Source: Allacma fusca (Eukaryota; Arthropoda; Collembola; Symphypleona; Sminthuridae). Taken from it: a stretch of DNA of 64,000 nt. Position 1 is the first letter of the stretch, and every line of letters begins with the position of its first letter. Positions 1 through 13,860 of the stretch are shown piece by piece. The notes below the pieces were generated by a model. That model was not told the DNA's origin, made no database searches, and saw only the letters and a program-made list of their open reading frames with translations. Position numbers and translations under genes: made by a program. The stretch spans positions 1 through 64,000 of the forward strand of contig CAMXBY010000022.1 in NCBI GenBank assembly GCA_947179485.1. Reading direction: 5' to 3'.

Positions 1-772
1 TTTTGTAACAGTTAATATTTTTCAATATTACGACTGTTCCTCGAGGGATTATTGAATTGTGAGTGCTCACTGAGCCGGACTTTCATAAAGCTCTCTTGAT
101 ATTGAAAGTACCAGGGAAAGTGCTGAACACAGTTTACAAATATATTGAAATAATAAAGTCTACACGTAATTCCTACAGTAAAAGCTCCCACTGGTAAATC
201 AGTGGTAAATAATTGTGCAAAATAAAAATTAATCCAAAAATGGATAAATTTGGTCATGGAATATGTTCAGCTATGACTCAGCCCTAGAAAGTATCAGGTC
301 AACAATGTGAGTACGCTTGTAATTTATTCGCCGGCAAATCCGAACAGAGATGGAGTTGGAAGGAGCATTGTTTGTATTCGTGTGATAATATTGTCAATTT
401 GAAACTCACTAGGAATACATTAACGTGTTACGAACTATACGGAATGAAAATACATATTTGTGAATTTCATTTAAGCAAATACTTACGTGTAGGTATCTCA
501 GTACAAGAACCACCTAAAATAAAGTAAGTAGCATTAAAGTTAAACAAATGTATTAGCAAAGTATTTTAAGGAAAAGTCGCTTTAAAGAAAATAGTTTGAT
601 TTTTAAAAAAGTCGATCGCCTGTCTAGACAACCTGAAAGGTTGAGAGTTTGTCTACGTAAATATTATTGAACTGCTCATGCAGACAGGATTTCATAAAGT
701 TTAAATGACATTGGAAAATGCTTCGTGCAAAAATTAAAAAATACGTTGGTAAATAGACGCCATAGGTACATA
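1..772. other. Non-coding stretch with two related segments
   Basis: No convincing coding exon was found. The segments at about 40-175 and 630-745 look like diverged copies of one sequence: both run from an ATTATTGAA block to TTTCATAAAG and then to a GGAAA-TGCT block. They are probably remnants of an old repeat. Confidence 0.3.
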
Positions 773-778
773 CTACAT

Positions 779-1081
779 AAATAGTACAATCTCATCTACA
801 GGTGGTAGATCAGATAATCCAGGAAAATAATTATCACTAATAAATAAATCCATCATAATTCTTCCTGTGGTATTTATTAAATTATTTAAACAGTTTTGAA
901 AATTCCTATAAAAGATACTAGAAATCCCCATTGGCCGAATTCTATCATTCAACTTGGAGGACTGGTTAATCATTAATGGAGGGAAATTAAAATCTCCAGT
1001 AATTATGATAATATTGGATGAAGATATTATTTGAATCCTTCTTTTGTCAGGGGAGGGTTTGAAATGTTCACTAAGATTCAT
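779..1081 (-). pseudogene. LINE (non-LTR retrotransposon) endonuclease fragment
   Basis: The minus-strand frame of about 100 residues contains TGDFNFP, which matches the GDFN-x-P block of the APE-type endonuclease of non-LTR retrotransposons. It is followed at the right distance by NLINTTGRIMMDLFISDN, comparable to the family's 'xPTRxxNILDLxxTN' block, and then by an SDL-V segment where the catalytic SDH-x-x-V normally stands. The histidine is not visible. No reverse transcriptase frame adjoins it, so this is a truncated remnant. Family-level assignment (CR1/Jockey-like or other) is not possible by eye. Confidence 0.6.
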
Positions 1082-1424
1082 ATTTCAATTGAGACTGGGA
1101 TGTAGGGATTGTGTTAATCCGCATGGTCAACCCTGGACAGCAGAATAATGGAGTAAAATGACTGACATTCTGCTGTTAATTAAAATCTTCAGGGAACACT
1201 GAAAATCGAAACCTATTGCCAGATTATGCGCAGACGTTTAACAGATGTTTAAAATACAATGGAATTTGTCCGATTACTGAGAACAACTTCTGTATATAGT
1301 GTTAAAAACCTGATCAAGCCCAAACCAACAAAATGTGTGGCGATTGAACAGTGCTGATCATTTAACTACTACATATGAACATACTATTAAAATTATTGAC
1401 CATAGCGTGATTGGTATACATTGT

Positions 1425-1800
1425 CATTACATGAAGTAGCTGTAATACAGCTCTTCATATATGATAAGCAAAAACGTGGCATTTTCAAATTGAGACTTCC
1501 TATGATGCATGTTGTATTAACTGCAATCTGCCTTGCTCCATATGGGCAAATGTTATGCCATTTTCAACGTATTATATGTATTTGCTGTACAATATAAACG
1601 GTTATATAATTTGTTTATTTTATATATTGTAACTACATGAGGTAGCCGCAATGCAGCTCTTCATATGGTAAGCGAAAACGTGGAATTTTCAAATTGAGAA
1701 ACTTAGTATGATTCATTTTGTAATAATTACAGTCTGTCTTAATCTATATTGGCAAATGTTATATAAGCGTCAATGTATTGGATGTATTTGCCATACACTA
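1425..1800. repeat. Imperfect tandem duplication, period about 200 bp
   Basis: Two consecutive copies (about 1425-1605 and 1628-1800) share the ordered blocks TACATGA-GTAGC, CAGCTCTTCATAT, AAACGTGG-ATTTTCAAATTGAGA and GCAAATGTTAT followed by TGTATTTGC. There is no coding potential. It looks like a local duplication or two monomers of a dispersed repeat. Confidence 0.7.
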
Positions 1801-2321
1801 CAAATGAGTATACAATTATTCGTACCTCTGTAACAAACATTTACCCTAGTTACCCATAAATTATTTCCAATAATTCCGAGAGTAAACGTTTGCCACCTTA
1901 ATTATTGCGATCATGAGTAGAATATATTGGTTAATCTCTGCATTGTCTGCATTACTGTTAAATCGGACCAGGTATACAGTTAATCAAAATGACGACTTAC
2001 TATTGTTCACTTTGTAATGCTTAATGGGTATATGCAGTTACATGAGTGCTGTTGTACAGTTCAATTATAAATGTGACTCATGATAACACCATTTCATTGA
2101 TTGGAGAATATAATTTATATGCTATATATGCTATGAATCCAATATATTCTTCGTAAGTATACACGGATAATGAAATTAACTCTATATGTATAAACCTGCT
2201 AACACCTTCAATACTCTCAACTGATTACTCGTACGAATAATTTTTATTCAACTATACGTCAATTAAAACTGACCAATCAATCATACAAAAATAATTGTGA
2301 TCTATATATAAATATTGATGC

Positions 2322-2323
<2 letters not shown>

Positions 2324-2381
<58 letters not shown>
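2324..2381. repeat. (TA)n microsatellite
   Basis: An uninterrupted TA dinucleotide run of about 58 bp. The surrounding 1.8-2.88 kb holds no exon I can support. Confidence 0.95.
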
Positions 2382-2383
<2 letters not shown>

Positions 2384-2880
2384 AATAAAAAATGATTTTG
2401 TGCTTATATATACCTCACGATTAATAATTGCAATAAGTAATTAAGTAACACTTCAACACAAATGTAATGCATATTTATAGTCACTACCGCTATGAGTCAT
2501 TAGATAATTCGGTGATTCTGTGTTCGGTCCCGGTGATACTTGTCCTCTGCGATGCGACTATATATATTGAGGTATGACTGTAGTTTCTAATTTCTGTATA
2601 TAGTGCTTACAAAAAATCGAAACAACAATAACGCATATTATATAGCTAATGGCTAGGAACAACTTGATTGACTAACATATTCAATGTAATATCAGATTAT
2701 ATCTGCAATATAATATTATAACTCAAGGATATACACAACATGGTTTTCCAAAGATTTAAACTGCATGCTGGTTTTTCAATAGTGGCGTATAATTGATATA
2801 TATACACTAATTTGGAAATTCAAAACGTTTTTTAAACTATACTCTGTAAAGTGTTTTGTTCACGCATTTAATCTACGTAA

Positions 2881-5800
2881 TTAAGCAAAAGCTGGTGGTA
2901 GTAGCAATTTACTTTTGTTTTTTCGAGCATCGCCTTCATTGCTTCCGGCCAACGGCACTCCAAAAAAACAGCTTTGAAGAATGGGAATCGTGTGATGCTT
3001 ATGATGAGTATTAATTCCAAACACAAAGTAGGTTAGAATCAAATATGCCACAACCGTTTTCCAGTGGTCGCTGTCAAAAAGTAATAACAGTTCACCGTCG
3101 CAACTGATCGCCGCATGTTTAATTTTCTGATTGGATTCCCTCAACAAGACAACGTGAGGAATAACCAATTTTGTAGCCACGAGAGTAACAAATTCGTCCT
3201 CTCCCTATTGATAACGTATAGCAACAAATTAATAATACTATTGTTCAATCTTATTGGTGTTTACAAGTCAAAAAAACTTACGTTAGCTATATAAAAAATA
3301 TCCTTGGCACTGCTTTTAAAGCACACATTAAACATTTTAAAGGCTTCTAACTCCGTGTCTGCATCCTTCAAGCGGGCCTGCAATGCTTTAAAAAATCGGC
3401 TCACGTTTTCAAAGTATATCTTTACAGCCAGATTACTCGCAAGCATTAATTCGGCTTCAAGTTTAATCTGCAATGTCGACAATAAAATTGTATTTCGTCA
3501 CTTGATTATATTATTCTTGAAGCACTTAAGTATTTTTATATTTGAGGAACAACAAAACTATACATTCAAACTAAGCATGATGCTGTATACATTTAAACTA
3601 AGCATGACGCTGTATACTTACGAAATCGGCATTACGATATAAATGATAGGTGCTGAGAATAGTTGTCAATCCCAACTGCTTAATTTCAAACGTTCTATAG
3701 TCGAACGTTTCTCGCCAGCATTCTACTAATTCCAAGGAATCCGCTTTTGGATCAGTCAATAGTGCGTCTAGTCTACATTTTTTAACAATCATATCCACCG
3801 ATCTGTCTCCGTTTTCCAGCTTCCGGTCTTTTCTACGTATTTAAAATATATTGGGTAATTAATATGAGAAACATTATAATGTAATTGCTTAGCAGAGGAA
3901 TGGCCACCAGCCTAAAATTGATTTAGGATGTATTTTTTTCGAAATAAACAAACGTTAATGTGAGGTACTAACATTCTTTCAACAACTTGTACCGGCTTTC
4001 CCCTGGGCTCAACTTCCAAACCAGCCGCGATTCTTCGATTTTCACGGTTTCGTCGTCGAATGCTGCTTACCTCGGCAATTACTGGCGCCATTAACAAATC
4101 CTATCAGAGACCAGTGGTATTAAAAAAATTTATTTCTTATGCGTCAAAATAAATTTCACGCGTAACATCAACCACACCACTTACATTCATAGGTGGAATT
4201 CGAGCTGTCTGCTTCCTCCGATTTTTGTTACAGTCGTCACTGCAATCACCTGCTAATATGTTAAGGCGAGGATATTGTACTAAAATTTTCTTCCCCAACG
4301 TCTTATAGCTGGAACTGTTCCCTACTTTTTGTTCAATACAGCTTTCGGCAATTTGTGCAACAAAGGCAATCTTTGACCTTCGGATCTCATCGACGTTGGG
4401 AACCGGATCTTTCAGTAAACGAAGGCAATCCCCTTCAAATTTAGGAACATTGAGCTTGTCCTGCGCAGTAATTGTTTATACATATTTACAATACAAACTG
4501 TCACAAGGATATTGCAAACATTTACAGGATAAATATATATCTACGATGATTACATACCTCCATTACTTTTGTCCATGATCCCTTGGCTAGTTTTCCATCT
4601 TGCTCTACAAATTCTTTAAGAATCAAGTATTTACTTATATGGGGTATTTGTTCGTCATCATTTGCTCCTGTTTCGTCTATCAGCTCTGCAGGTATGGTTT
4701 CCTTTTATTATAAATACGTGTAAATGGTAGCATTGAATTGTTAAAAAATGTTCGTGAAATTTTAATTCATACAAACATATATGTTCAATCATGTGCGTTG
4801 ATTTCACAGTGTCATTTACATGTAACAAAGGTCACCACCTTTACTTACTTTTTAACTCGTACTTTTAAGACTTATTACTACAAAATTACTACTCACGTGA
4901 TCAAGATAACTTTTTGGAGGTTGATAGTGTTTTAGAATTTCTTTCACCTTATGAGACTGCCATGCAACAGAAGTATTCATGGCCTTCTTCACTGCACCTG
5001 CTAGCCGAGTTGCCTAAAAATTGTAATATGTACGAGCGTTCAAATGTTTGTAAGTATTAAAGTTTCTTGAGATTCAATAATACATAGTCGTTTAAGATCT
5101 GAATGTTGGACCAAATACTTTTAATTTGCGAAACGACCCAACTGCTAATGGCTTTACAACTGCTGACCCACTCTGCTCTTCGACTGTAAATTGGTTCTGT
5201 TTCGATAAATGGATTGAAAGTTCAAAACATCAAATATGTTGTATTATAATTCTTATTAGATTTTTTGCCAAATGGTGCTAATTAAATGGTACCAGTTTTT
5301 TAGAATTCTTACATTTCCATAACTCAAAACTTCATGCTGCTTAACAGCAGATTCATCGTACTTGGTCATTTTATTACATGTGAAAGTTTCGTTCCGTGCT
5401 GATTCGCTACTACAACATCGCTTCTAGTTTCATGTGGAAAACAGAAGTTGCTTTAAATTTTATCTGCCCGATAAATTTATTTTAGAATTTGATTTTAACA
5501 ATTTATTTTTTTCATACGTGCAAACTTGAACGGGTTTTATCGTTGACCATGTTTTCTTGATTTTCATGGTGATATGCGATTTGCTTCTGAACTGTGCTGG
5601 ATTCTGCATTTGTACCCATCACTTCCAGTACGTCCATGTAGCGGCTAGCTATGATCTGCGCAACAATAAACTATTAAAGCTTTACTTATATTTTACAATT
5701 ACAAAATGTATGCAAATAAACATAAAGAAAAGTAAGCATAACAAAGAAGACCAATACTCAATCAACCTAAACATTTTTTAAAAACGTAAGCATGTTTCAT

Positions 5801-6137
5801 AGCAAGGGAATCTCTTAACCGCATTTGTAGCTACATTTGGCGAGACCAGTGTTGTTAATTCAGATAGAACCGTTTCATTAGAGCTATATTCTTCATCAAC
5901 ACCAACGAATGGCACGACGTTTAAACATCCCGACCCATTTAAAATTCTGTTATATTCTTTCTCATCATCAATGTGTTTCATGGCTGTTTGATCTTTTAGC
6001 ATATTTGAAGTAGATTTCAAATGGCTTTCAATTCCAGCAGGGGCGCAATTACCTTCTGAAATGTTTTTAATTAACACATTATATTTATCGTACCACGTTG
6101 TTATTAATGCACGGCAACACTCAATTCGTACAAACAT
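2881..6137 (-). CDS. Eleven-exon gene of unknown function (about 676 aa)
   Basis: Exons: 6137-5820, 5655-5518, 5423-5313, 5196-5119, 5013-4897, 4701-4558, 4460-4185, 4100-3973, 3832-3622, 3467-3282, 3204-2881. All have GT/AG borders and matching phases, and together give one open frame ending in TAA. Several blocks resemble a common family of uncharacterised multi-exon animal proteins: SYKTLGKKILVQYPRL (like that family's 'Y-IA-IV-KYPFL'), an arginine-rich SSIRRRNRENRR linker, ETFDYRTFEIK, and a C-terminal VIPHVVLL / DGELLLLF / VVAYLILTYFVFGI segment. That family match is from memory of its pattern and is tentative. The 5820 donor (GTTAAG) and the ATG choice at 6137 are the weakest parts. No catalytic motif is seen. 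Introns are 60-200 bp. Confidence 0.68.
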
Positions 6138-7714
6138 TCATTTTATACTGGCTATAACCGGCAACTCATGTTAAGCAATTCATATTGGACTCTTAAAGAT
6201 TAATTAGTACTTTTTTCAGTTCGTTCGTGTTGTACTACAGCAACAAATTCTTTTGTGATTTTAGAAATGTAAGGATGGTACGGACCTTTTCAAAAAGATC
6301 CACACATATATAACATTATATAAAATTCGAGTTTGTACTATTAGCATAACAGTATACAACACACATCGTTGGGACACCTGTTTCCAAGAGGTTACAACCG
6401 TCAATATTATGACGATACTATTTATTATTATTTGTACTACTGTCCATTAACTGTTAATTGCTTTTACAATACTAGTACAATCATGTAATTAAATTTGTAA
6501 TCTCCCCGTTATTTTGACAGCTGTGTACAACATACCTTCAAAAATGTCTTCACTAAAGTCCATTTTATCATTGATTTAGCCAAGCTGGTAAACCGACTAT
6601 ACGCATTCCTGTAATAAAAATACATTCTTTTGTTTAGACCGGAATCAGCCTCAAGTGCCTTCATCGAAGCAGCTATATTTAAGGATAAATAATGTTTTGT
6701 TTTACCGCTGGTTTTATTACTTATATTTACAATTATGTACAGTCCGTGTATACCTTTCAGTACCGAAGCACCAAAATTCAGTCGCTCGTACAACAATCTC
6801 AAATATTAACCGACCTGAACTAGAAAGACATCAAAGTAAACAACCAGATACTTCGTAAAGTCAGTTAAACAATCGAATAAAAGCATCAAACTCCGAAGCA
6901 GTAATTGTGTAACTGATATCTAGTGTTCTAAAACGTCTAACCCTAAACCTATTAGCAATTTCAAGACATTACAAGTGCCCTAGACCGCATTCGAAAAAAT
7001 ATTACTTCAGAATATCGCACTAAAATTTATAAGCAATTATTAATTAAACAATAATTAATGAAAAAACTGTGGACAACAAATTCATTACGTGCATTGTATG
7101 AATATATCACATGCTATTACATGTTGTATGATGTAAGGCACGTCAAACTAAACACGTCGCGTTATCCAGACCGTCGAGAGTGCTGACAAGTGTCATGAGC
7201 TACTCTGAATCGTATTGTATAAATATTACAGTACAACAAACTAAAAATACTAAAAATATACATAGTAACATTAACAACCTGTGAACAAATACCTTTCCTT
7301 TAACATTAATTACTAAGAACTTTATAAAAATTATGTAACAATATTGGTATATGCACATCAATGTAAATTAAATGTTTAATAATGTTAGTATTACTACTTT
7401 TACCAACAGGTGTAATGGACAGTTCCTAAAATTATTCGTGCAATTAAATTAAACCAACTAATGCGAAAAATTTAAATTCTCATTCCAAATTAATGTTTAA
7501 TTGTCCATTATACAATACAGAAATTATGAACTCGTTATACACTACTTAAAAGCAATACATACGTAGTACGTATATACAACATATATATCCTGTTATACTT
7601 ACTGCATAATTGTCGTAACGATTTACGCATTGTTAATTTTTACCTGGTTAATGATTTGTGTAATTTATTTAAACTAGGAACGCTATTTATCAATACTTGT
7701 TTCTCACACATTTT
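6138..7714. other. Intergenic region upstream of the 11-exon gene
   Basis: This holds the likely promoter of the minus-strand gene; TATAAA lies a few bases upstream of the ATG at 6137. A stretch at about 6525-6610 (-) is bordered by AG and GTATGT and could be a 5' exon, but no unique frame can be chosen. The rest is AT-rich with nothing recognisable. Confidence 0.3.
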
Positions 7715-10178
7715 TCAAAATTGTACAAGCTGCAGTCGACCTGGGCAATATCTGCTTATATAAATTGTATCGATTTTATTGTATGGTAAGTTATGCACTG
7801 GGCAAGGAATACCACATTTCAAGTCACGAACATTCATAATTGCTGGCCTTCCCTCTGCTACAACTCTAAATGCGCATACGTTTCGATGAAACTGAAGATT
7901 CTCATATAACATTATGCACAGAAAAATCTCCTTGTCAGATGTTATTATAATTCCTTCAACCTTTCCAAACTGTGGAAAATATTCTAAAGTCGACGTTACT
8001 TCAATTACGTCTCCTTTTTTAATTACACTCCCTTTAACTGTCACGCTCGTAAGAGCTTCTCTTGAATTAATGCCACAACAATCGTTTAATAAGCTTTTGT
8101 AGTCACTTTGAATTGAATAATATTCATTAGTTCCTATTAAGTCCGAACCAAAACGAAAATTTCTTGCCAACTGATGTGTTCAAACGAAATCATCGATCGA
8201 TTTTGCACATAATCTGCAACAGATTTCGAAAGGTTCTTAAAGTTGCTATAGGTTTTTTTAGCTATAGTTCTTCAAACCTTACTGTGAACTGGTCACGTAA
8301 GACACCAAATTTTCTCATTTGAATGCTCATGTGGTCAAAGTAATGCAATTTGGGAGTGAAATCATCGACACCACAAATAATCATTCGTCGATATAAATAT
8401 GTATGCGTGTGTTGTTCAAGCTCAAGTACGGATTGTTCGTTTGCTTCTATTCCATGAAGAACAAACTGGCTTACTTGCAGGCACTCACAAAATAATAGAA
8501 GGTCAACATCATCCTCTGGTAGAATGTTATACAACATAAAGGGCAACTCTTGTGCCAATACATAAGTGGACGAACCTTTCATATTCAGATGTATATCACC
8601 TCTAAAAAAATCAACTGGAAGTGTCGGAGGTTTATCGGAACCTGTTTTGGGTGGATATTCCCACGTTCTAATTATGTCGTTCAAATCAGCCAATGAGATT
8701 AACTGTAATTCTATCACAACATGCTTCAAAAGTCTTACAATGGCCTTAGACAGTACTCCCCCGCACAAAATCACATGAAAAGGATCGAAAACCAACTGTG
8801 TAATGTCAAACCCTACAATATCCGTTAAAGGGAACCTGAAAGTAAACGGATGACCTTTAATAGTTAGACCACGGATATCTGCCTCGTATGTTTGTTGCAT
8901 TTCTTCCTCGTAGGATTCGTTTGTTCGTAGGTTAAACTTTCCCGGATTGAAACACGTTTTCATGTCTTCCCTTGTTATATAGCATAATCTACAGGGTCTC
9001 AGAATTGACGAAAATCCCGTTTTCATACCGAATATTTGGTGAGCTGCAAGATTATCTGCTGGATATTGCTTTATAACAACTCGAAACAAGACATCCGGTT
9101 GGCTTGTTGTTAACGGAATTCCATTAACGCTATTGTTAACTGTATTGATTACATCCGATAAAATTCTACGGAGACTAGTTGAACTTTTTTGTAGAAACTT
9201 GCTTTCTACAACAAATACGAGCATTTTAAAATCTAATTGTGACCTTACAAAATCCGGACAGTTCATCAAATCAAAGTAGCACACCATTAGTTTATGTTTA
9301 GCTTTAGCTTGACCAATTGGGGACGAAATTTGTATTTCATCAAAAGACAGGCTTAGTTCCAGCAAATATAATTTTTTCTTCGACTGAGTTGCGACTGCTG
9401 TAGACTTAAACACTGTTTTTAATACATTTTCTGATGACAGCATTCTCGTCAACGACTTTTGTAAAGGTACCATCATGAATGTATTCACATGCTTCACGAT
9501 TTGTATTCCTTTACGCATGTACTCTATAGTTAAAACTTTTTCTTCAGCCGGCACGTAGTTCATTGTTCTGTCATAATACGTTTTCCGGGACTTTTCATTT
9601 CTAAGTGTATAAGCACTTTTATTTATCATGTCTCGATCTGTAGGAGGAAGTTTCTGAATTGTCTTGTTTATGAAATCTTGAGCAGCCTGAGCAAGTTGAT
9701 ACTGACCAGATAGAGTAGCAACCATGAGTGCAACTTGTTTAGTCCACTCATCCTCTATGTTTGAAATATTTGAGTCATTAGATGTTGTACAAATCTCTTC
9801 GCCTGGCAAGTTATCGCTGTCGTCGGCGGTGATGGTTTCCTGTACTTCGCCTATAATAATTGCACAGTCTTCACGATTAACGCCATTTTCGTTTACTGTT
9901 TGCAGCTGTTCACATTGAATATTATTTATTTGATCAGGTAGTGAGGTAACGCAATTCCCGCAAAACTTGACGGAACAGTTTGTAATTTCTGTGCATAACT
10001 TTCCATGTTTTAAATTACAGTGTTGTCGCAGAGCAGCATAATTTCCATACTGTTTATGGCAGTCAGCACATGAAAATGTGGGTTTATGATTGCACCGGCT
10101 ATGAATTTTTTTATAATGTTTACAATACTCCTTCAAAGTATTGCATCGCTTATTGCACCTTACACATGGAATATACAT
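7715..10178 (-). pseudogene. Broken zinc-finger transposase-like gene
   Basis: A 638-codon frame (10178-8262) starts with two Cys/His fingers; the second is a classic C2H2 (Cys37, Cys40, His53, His58). Its end carries HYFDHMS...FGVLRDQFTVRFE, matching the 'H-Y-x-x-H-x-x-x-x-x-x-GPL-x-x-W-x-MRFE' block of large transposase-like proteins scattered through animal genomes. A TAG at 8264-8262 stops it just after RFEEL. The same frame then continues with LKKTYSNFKNL, where relatives have an 'NFKN' block. Near 8175 the frame changes and runs to 7715 with FGKVEGIIIT, the expected C-terminal part. One nonsense change plus one indel indicates a decayed copy of about 820 residues. I could not find terminal inverted repeats, so the element's ends are unknown. 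A short open stretch at 10347-10150 overlaps the 5' end and is probably leader sequence. Confidence 0.65.
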
Positions 10179-10949
10179 TACAGTAACTATGATCTAACAA
10201 TTGACTATGACTAACTCTAACGTTGATTTTCGGAAATAATAAATCGGAATAACTTGGTAATCGCAAACTCCAATTAGTCCCGAATTTTCTTATAAAATCC
10301 TTGAAATCTTCTGGAGAGTACTGTTGGCACACAATGTCGGTATCCAATCAATTCTGGGTTCCTTCGATGTATTCTTCAATACCCTTACAATATCAAAACA
10401 GTGTACGTGTTTATCGATGGATCTTGTATCGCAATATTTATATTTATTCAGCCGCGGTGTATAGGTGTATGGAAAGTACATGGTCTGAATTTTGTTTCAG
10501 TTTGTACGGACTTGCTTCGAAATATCTCAATAATCTCTCACAAATGAGCGGGTTTGAAGGATTATTCAGAAGCGTCACGCTGGCACTGTTTTATGCATGA
10601 ATTAGAAGACATACGTGCTGAAGCTAGTAACTATAATCACGAACTATCATAAATCCATGCATCGATATAGTTACGGAGACTGTTCCTTTAAGACTAGCCG
10701 TACAATGTATGAAAACAGTGGTACATTACAACACGCAACGGCTCCTAACGATGGAAGTTTGGTCTGTGATGAAGTTATGATTAGTATTTACAGTTCTAAA
10801 CATTGACATAAAAGCTCTGGTCGTCAAACAAGGTTTGGCGAAAGCACTGGATTTTATTTAAATGCTACACATTTAAAAAAAACTAATAAACTAAAATACG
10901 ACTACTGAATATTCGTCATTCTGAAAATCAAACAATTTTTCCAAAATCT
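10179..10949. other. Intergenic, no gene seen
   Basis: Several short open frames exist on both strands, but none has splice support or recognisable composition. Confidence 0.3.
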
Positions 10950-12199
10950 GTAAGCGTGTTTCCTAAAATGCCAGCTATTTGACATCAATTTGTTCTGGCA
11001 GGTTTTGCAAATGGAAACCGATTTCTATTCTAAATTGCAAATTGCAGGACAAAACATTCCCTGATAATTAATTGACTTTATCATCCACGGAATGTGTAAT
11101 AAAATACTTTCCATTGGTCTATACACATTACAATTTGACATTACAACGTGTAATAGTATACAAGCAAACAGATACTTATACTAACGTGCACATAGTTTTT
11201 CTTATATCAAATTTGCATAAAGGACATACCCCGAGGGCAACTGCGGTTGTTGAAGGTATATATATATAGGCTCTTTTTGCTGGAAGTGGATCAGCGGTCA
11301 ATCTGTGGTACATACATGCCAAGCACAGCACATGCCTCGTAAACACGCTAAGTAGTATATAGTTTCCCTGAATTATAAGCCAAAAGATATGAAATTAAAT
11401 TTTGAGTGAGGCAATAAAATATCAAAGTGTGGATTTTGTCGACTATATATATGCGTGTACATTTTATACAACAATACTTTATGTGAGTGAAGTTCACAAA
11501 TGAATTAATACATATATATGTACACCGATTTTCCAACTCGAATTAAACCTTCAGATCATTGTAGTTACTGTGGGCATATATACATAAGATATGTAAGCAT
11601 GCGTATGCACGAACTAAGTAACAAGTCGATTATGGGTCCAACTAACATATACATACTAGTTTGACAAGGGTCTAAGCAAGGCTCTCAAGGTTTTCTATAT
11701 TCATTGCCTGTATACTAATAACCGATGATGCTGCTTTACAAAAGCTTATGTATATATTTGAAACTCAAGAAAATAGTAAATAATAGAATCTTTACCTTAA
11801 ACAGTTTTATTTAACGCCACTTGGAATTATTTGCAAATTGAAATTATAAACGCAGCAAATATTACAAAATTCACGATCCGCAAGATATAAAAAGACAACC
11901 CATTGAAATGTCTCCGTGATTGAGAAAGACAAGCTACAGCAGCTAATCAAATATATATCGTGCATGCAGGTGAAGATGCATGCGGGAACAATGAAACTCA
12001 GAGGGAAAATCTTATATTGCTACATAGCGCGCATGCGCGGACTCCATTTTACTGAGCAGAAGAGAAGAGCTCTGGTATATTCTATGCTGACTAAATTTTA
12101 AAAAGCACTATGTCATTTGTAAATAACAGATGCCGCCGCATGCAGTCACCAATCTGCATTTAATGAGTGTAACTCCATTGCATCATGAATACATATTTC

Positions 12200-13860
12200 A
12201 ATGGTGCTATTCCTTCACAAGGAAATCATAATTTTATCGAATTTCTTAACTAATTATTGAACACCAACAATTTGGCAAAATTATGTCCGCGAGAATGTTA
12301 CACCATCTAATAAACCATATTTTCATTGGCTTTAGTACACATTAGGTGTGACCGTGTTTTTACTGTTATTCTTTGGCAAAGAAATCAAGCCTATATCGCG
12401 TTACTCAAAAATTGAACACCAACATTTAAAAAACTATGTCCGCGTGATAGACAGACTGAGTACTAAACGATACTGAGTACGGTTTCCTTAACACAATGTG
12501 TAGTCGTTCTTTAAATATAAGTCCTTGTAAATGAAAACGAAATTTTATCGAGTTTCTTAACTAACAATTGAACACCAACTTTTTGGCAAGTTGTGTTCCG
12601 CGAGTTTGTCACGCCATTCCCTAAACCCTTTTGCCTAGGGTTGTCGTCGGCATTAAGTGTGGACATGTTTTTACTGTCCTTCTTTGACAGAAAAATCAAA
12701 ATTTTATCAAATTTCCAAACTAATAATTGAACCCCAACATTTTGACAAAATCATGTCCAGGAGTTTGCCACACTGTCTAGTAAACCATAATACCCATTAC
12801 TTTCCCCGAGATTAAGTGTGACCGTGTTTTTGCCATTAATCTTTGGCAAATAAATGAAACCGATATCGCGTCCCTCAAATATTAAACAATAACATTTAAC
12901 AAAATATATGTCTGCAATTTTGTCAGACCGTGAACTAAGCGATACTGAGTACGAATTCCTTAACATAATGAGTTGACGTGCTTTAAATATTAAAGCTTGT
13001 AAATAAAACCAAACTCTTATCGTTTCTGAACTAATAACATAACACCAACATTTTGGCAAAATCATGTCCCAGATTGTCACATGCTCTAATAAACCATATT
13101 GCCTATGGTTTTAACCGACATTACGTGAGGATGTGTTTTTACTGTAATTCCTTAACAGAGAAATCAAAATGTTATCAAGTTTCATAAGTAAAAATTGAAC
13201 ACCAACATTTCAAACGAAAATTTACTTAGAGTTTGCCCCACCGTCTACTAAACGTTAGTGCCTATGACTTTCATCGACATTAAGTGTGACCGTGTTTCTA
13301 CTTTTATTCTTTCGCAAAGAAATCGAACCTATATCGCATCCCTCAAAAATTAAACAGCAACACTTAAAAAATATGTCCGCTAGTTTGTCAGACCGAGCAC
13401 TAAATGATACTGAGTACGGTTTCCTGAACATAATGTATTGACGTGCTCTAAATATAAATCCTTGTAAATGAAACCAAATTTTACGAGTTTCTTAACTAAT
13501 ATATTAACACTAACATTTTGGCAGAACATTTTTCCGCGAGTTTGTCACACCCTCCCATAAACCATATTGCCTATGGCTTTCCTCGACGTTAAGGTTGGAC
13601 ATGTTTTTACTGTTATCCCCTGACGAAGAAATCAAAATGTTTTCACGTTTCATAACTAAGTATTGAACACCAACATTTCACAGGAAAATTGACCGGTAGT
13701 TAACCCCACCCTCTACTATGCTATAGTGCCTATGGTTTTCCCCGACATTAATTACGAACGTGTTTATACTGCTATTCTTTAAAGGAGAAATCAAAACTTA
13801 ATCAAAATTCTTAACCAATAATTGAACACCAATATTTTGACAACATTCTGGGCAATAAAA
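12200..13860. repeat. Satellite block of about 157 bp monomers (copy A)
   Basis: About eleven diverged monomers recur every 147-163 bp. Each has the order AACACCAACATTT, CAAAA-x-TGTCCGCGAG, TTTGTCA-ACC, TAAACCATA-TGCCTATGG, CGACATTAAGTGTGACCGTG, TTTTTACTGTTATTCTTTGGC. Equivalent blocks lie at about 17310-18970 (copy B) and 22450-24110 (copy C). The 5.1 kb unit is therefore a higher-order repeat containing a satellite. Confidence 0.85.
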
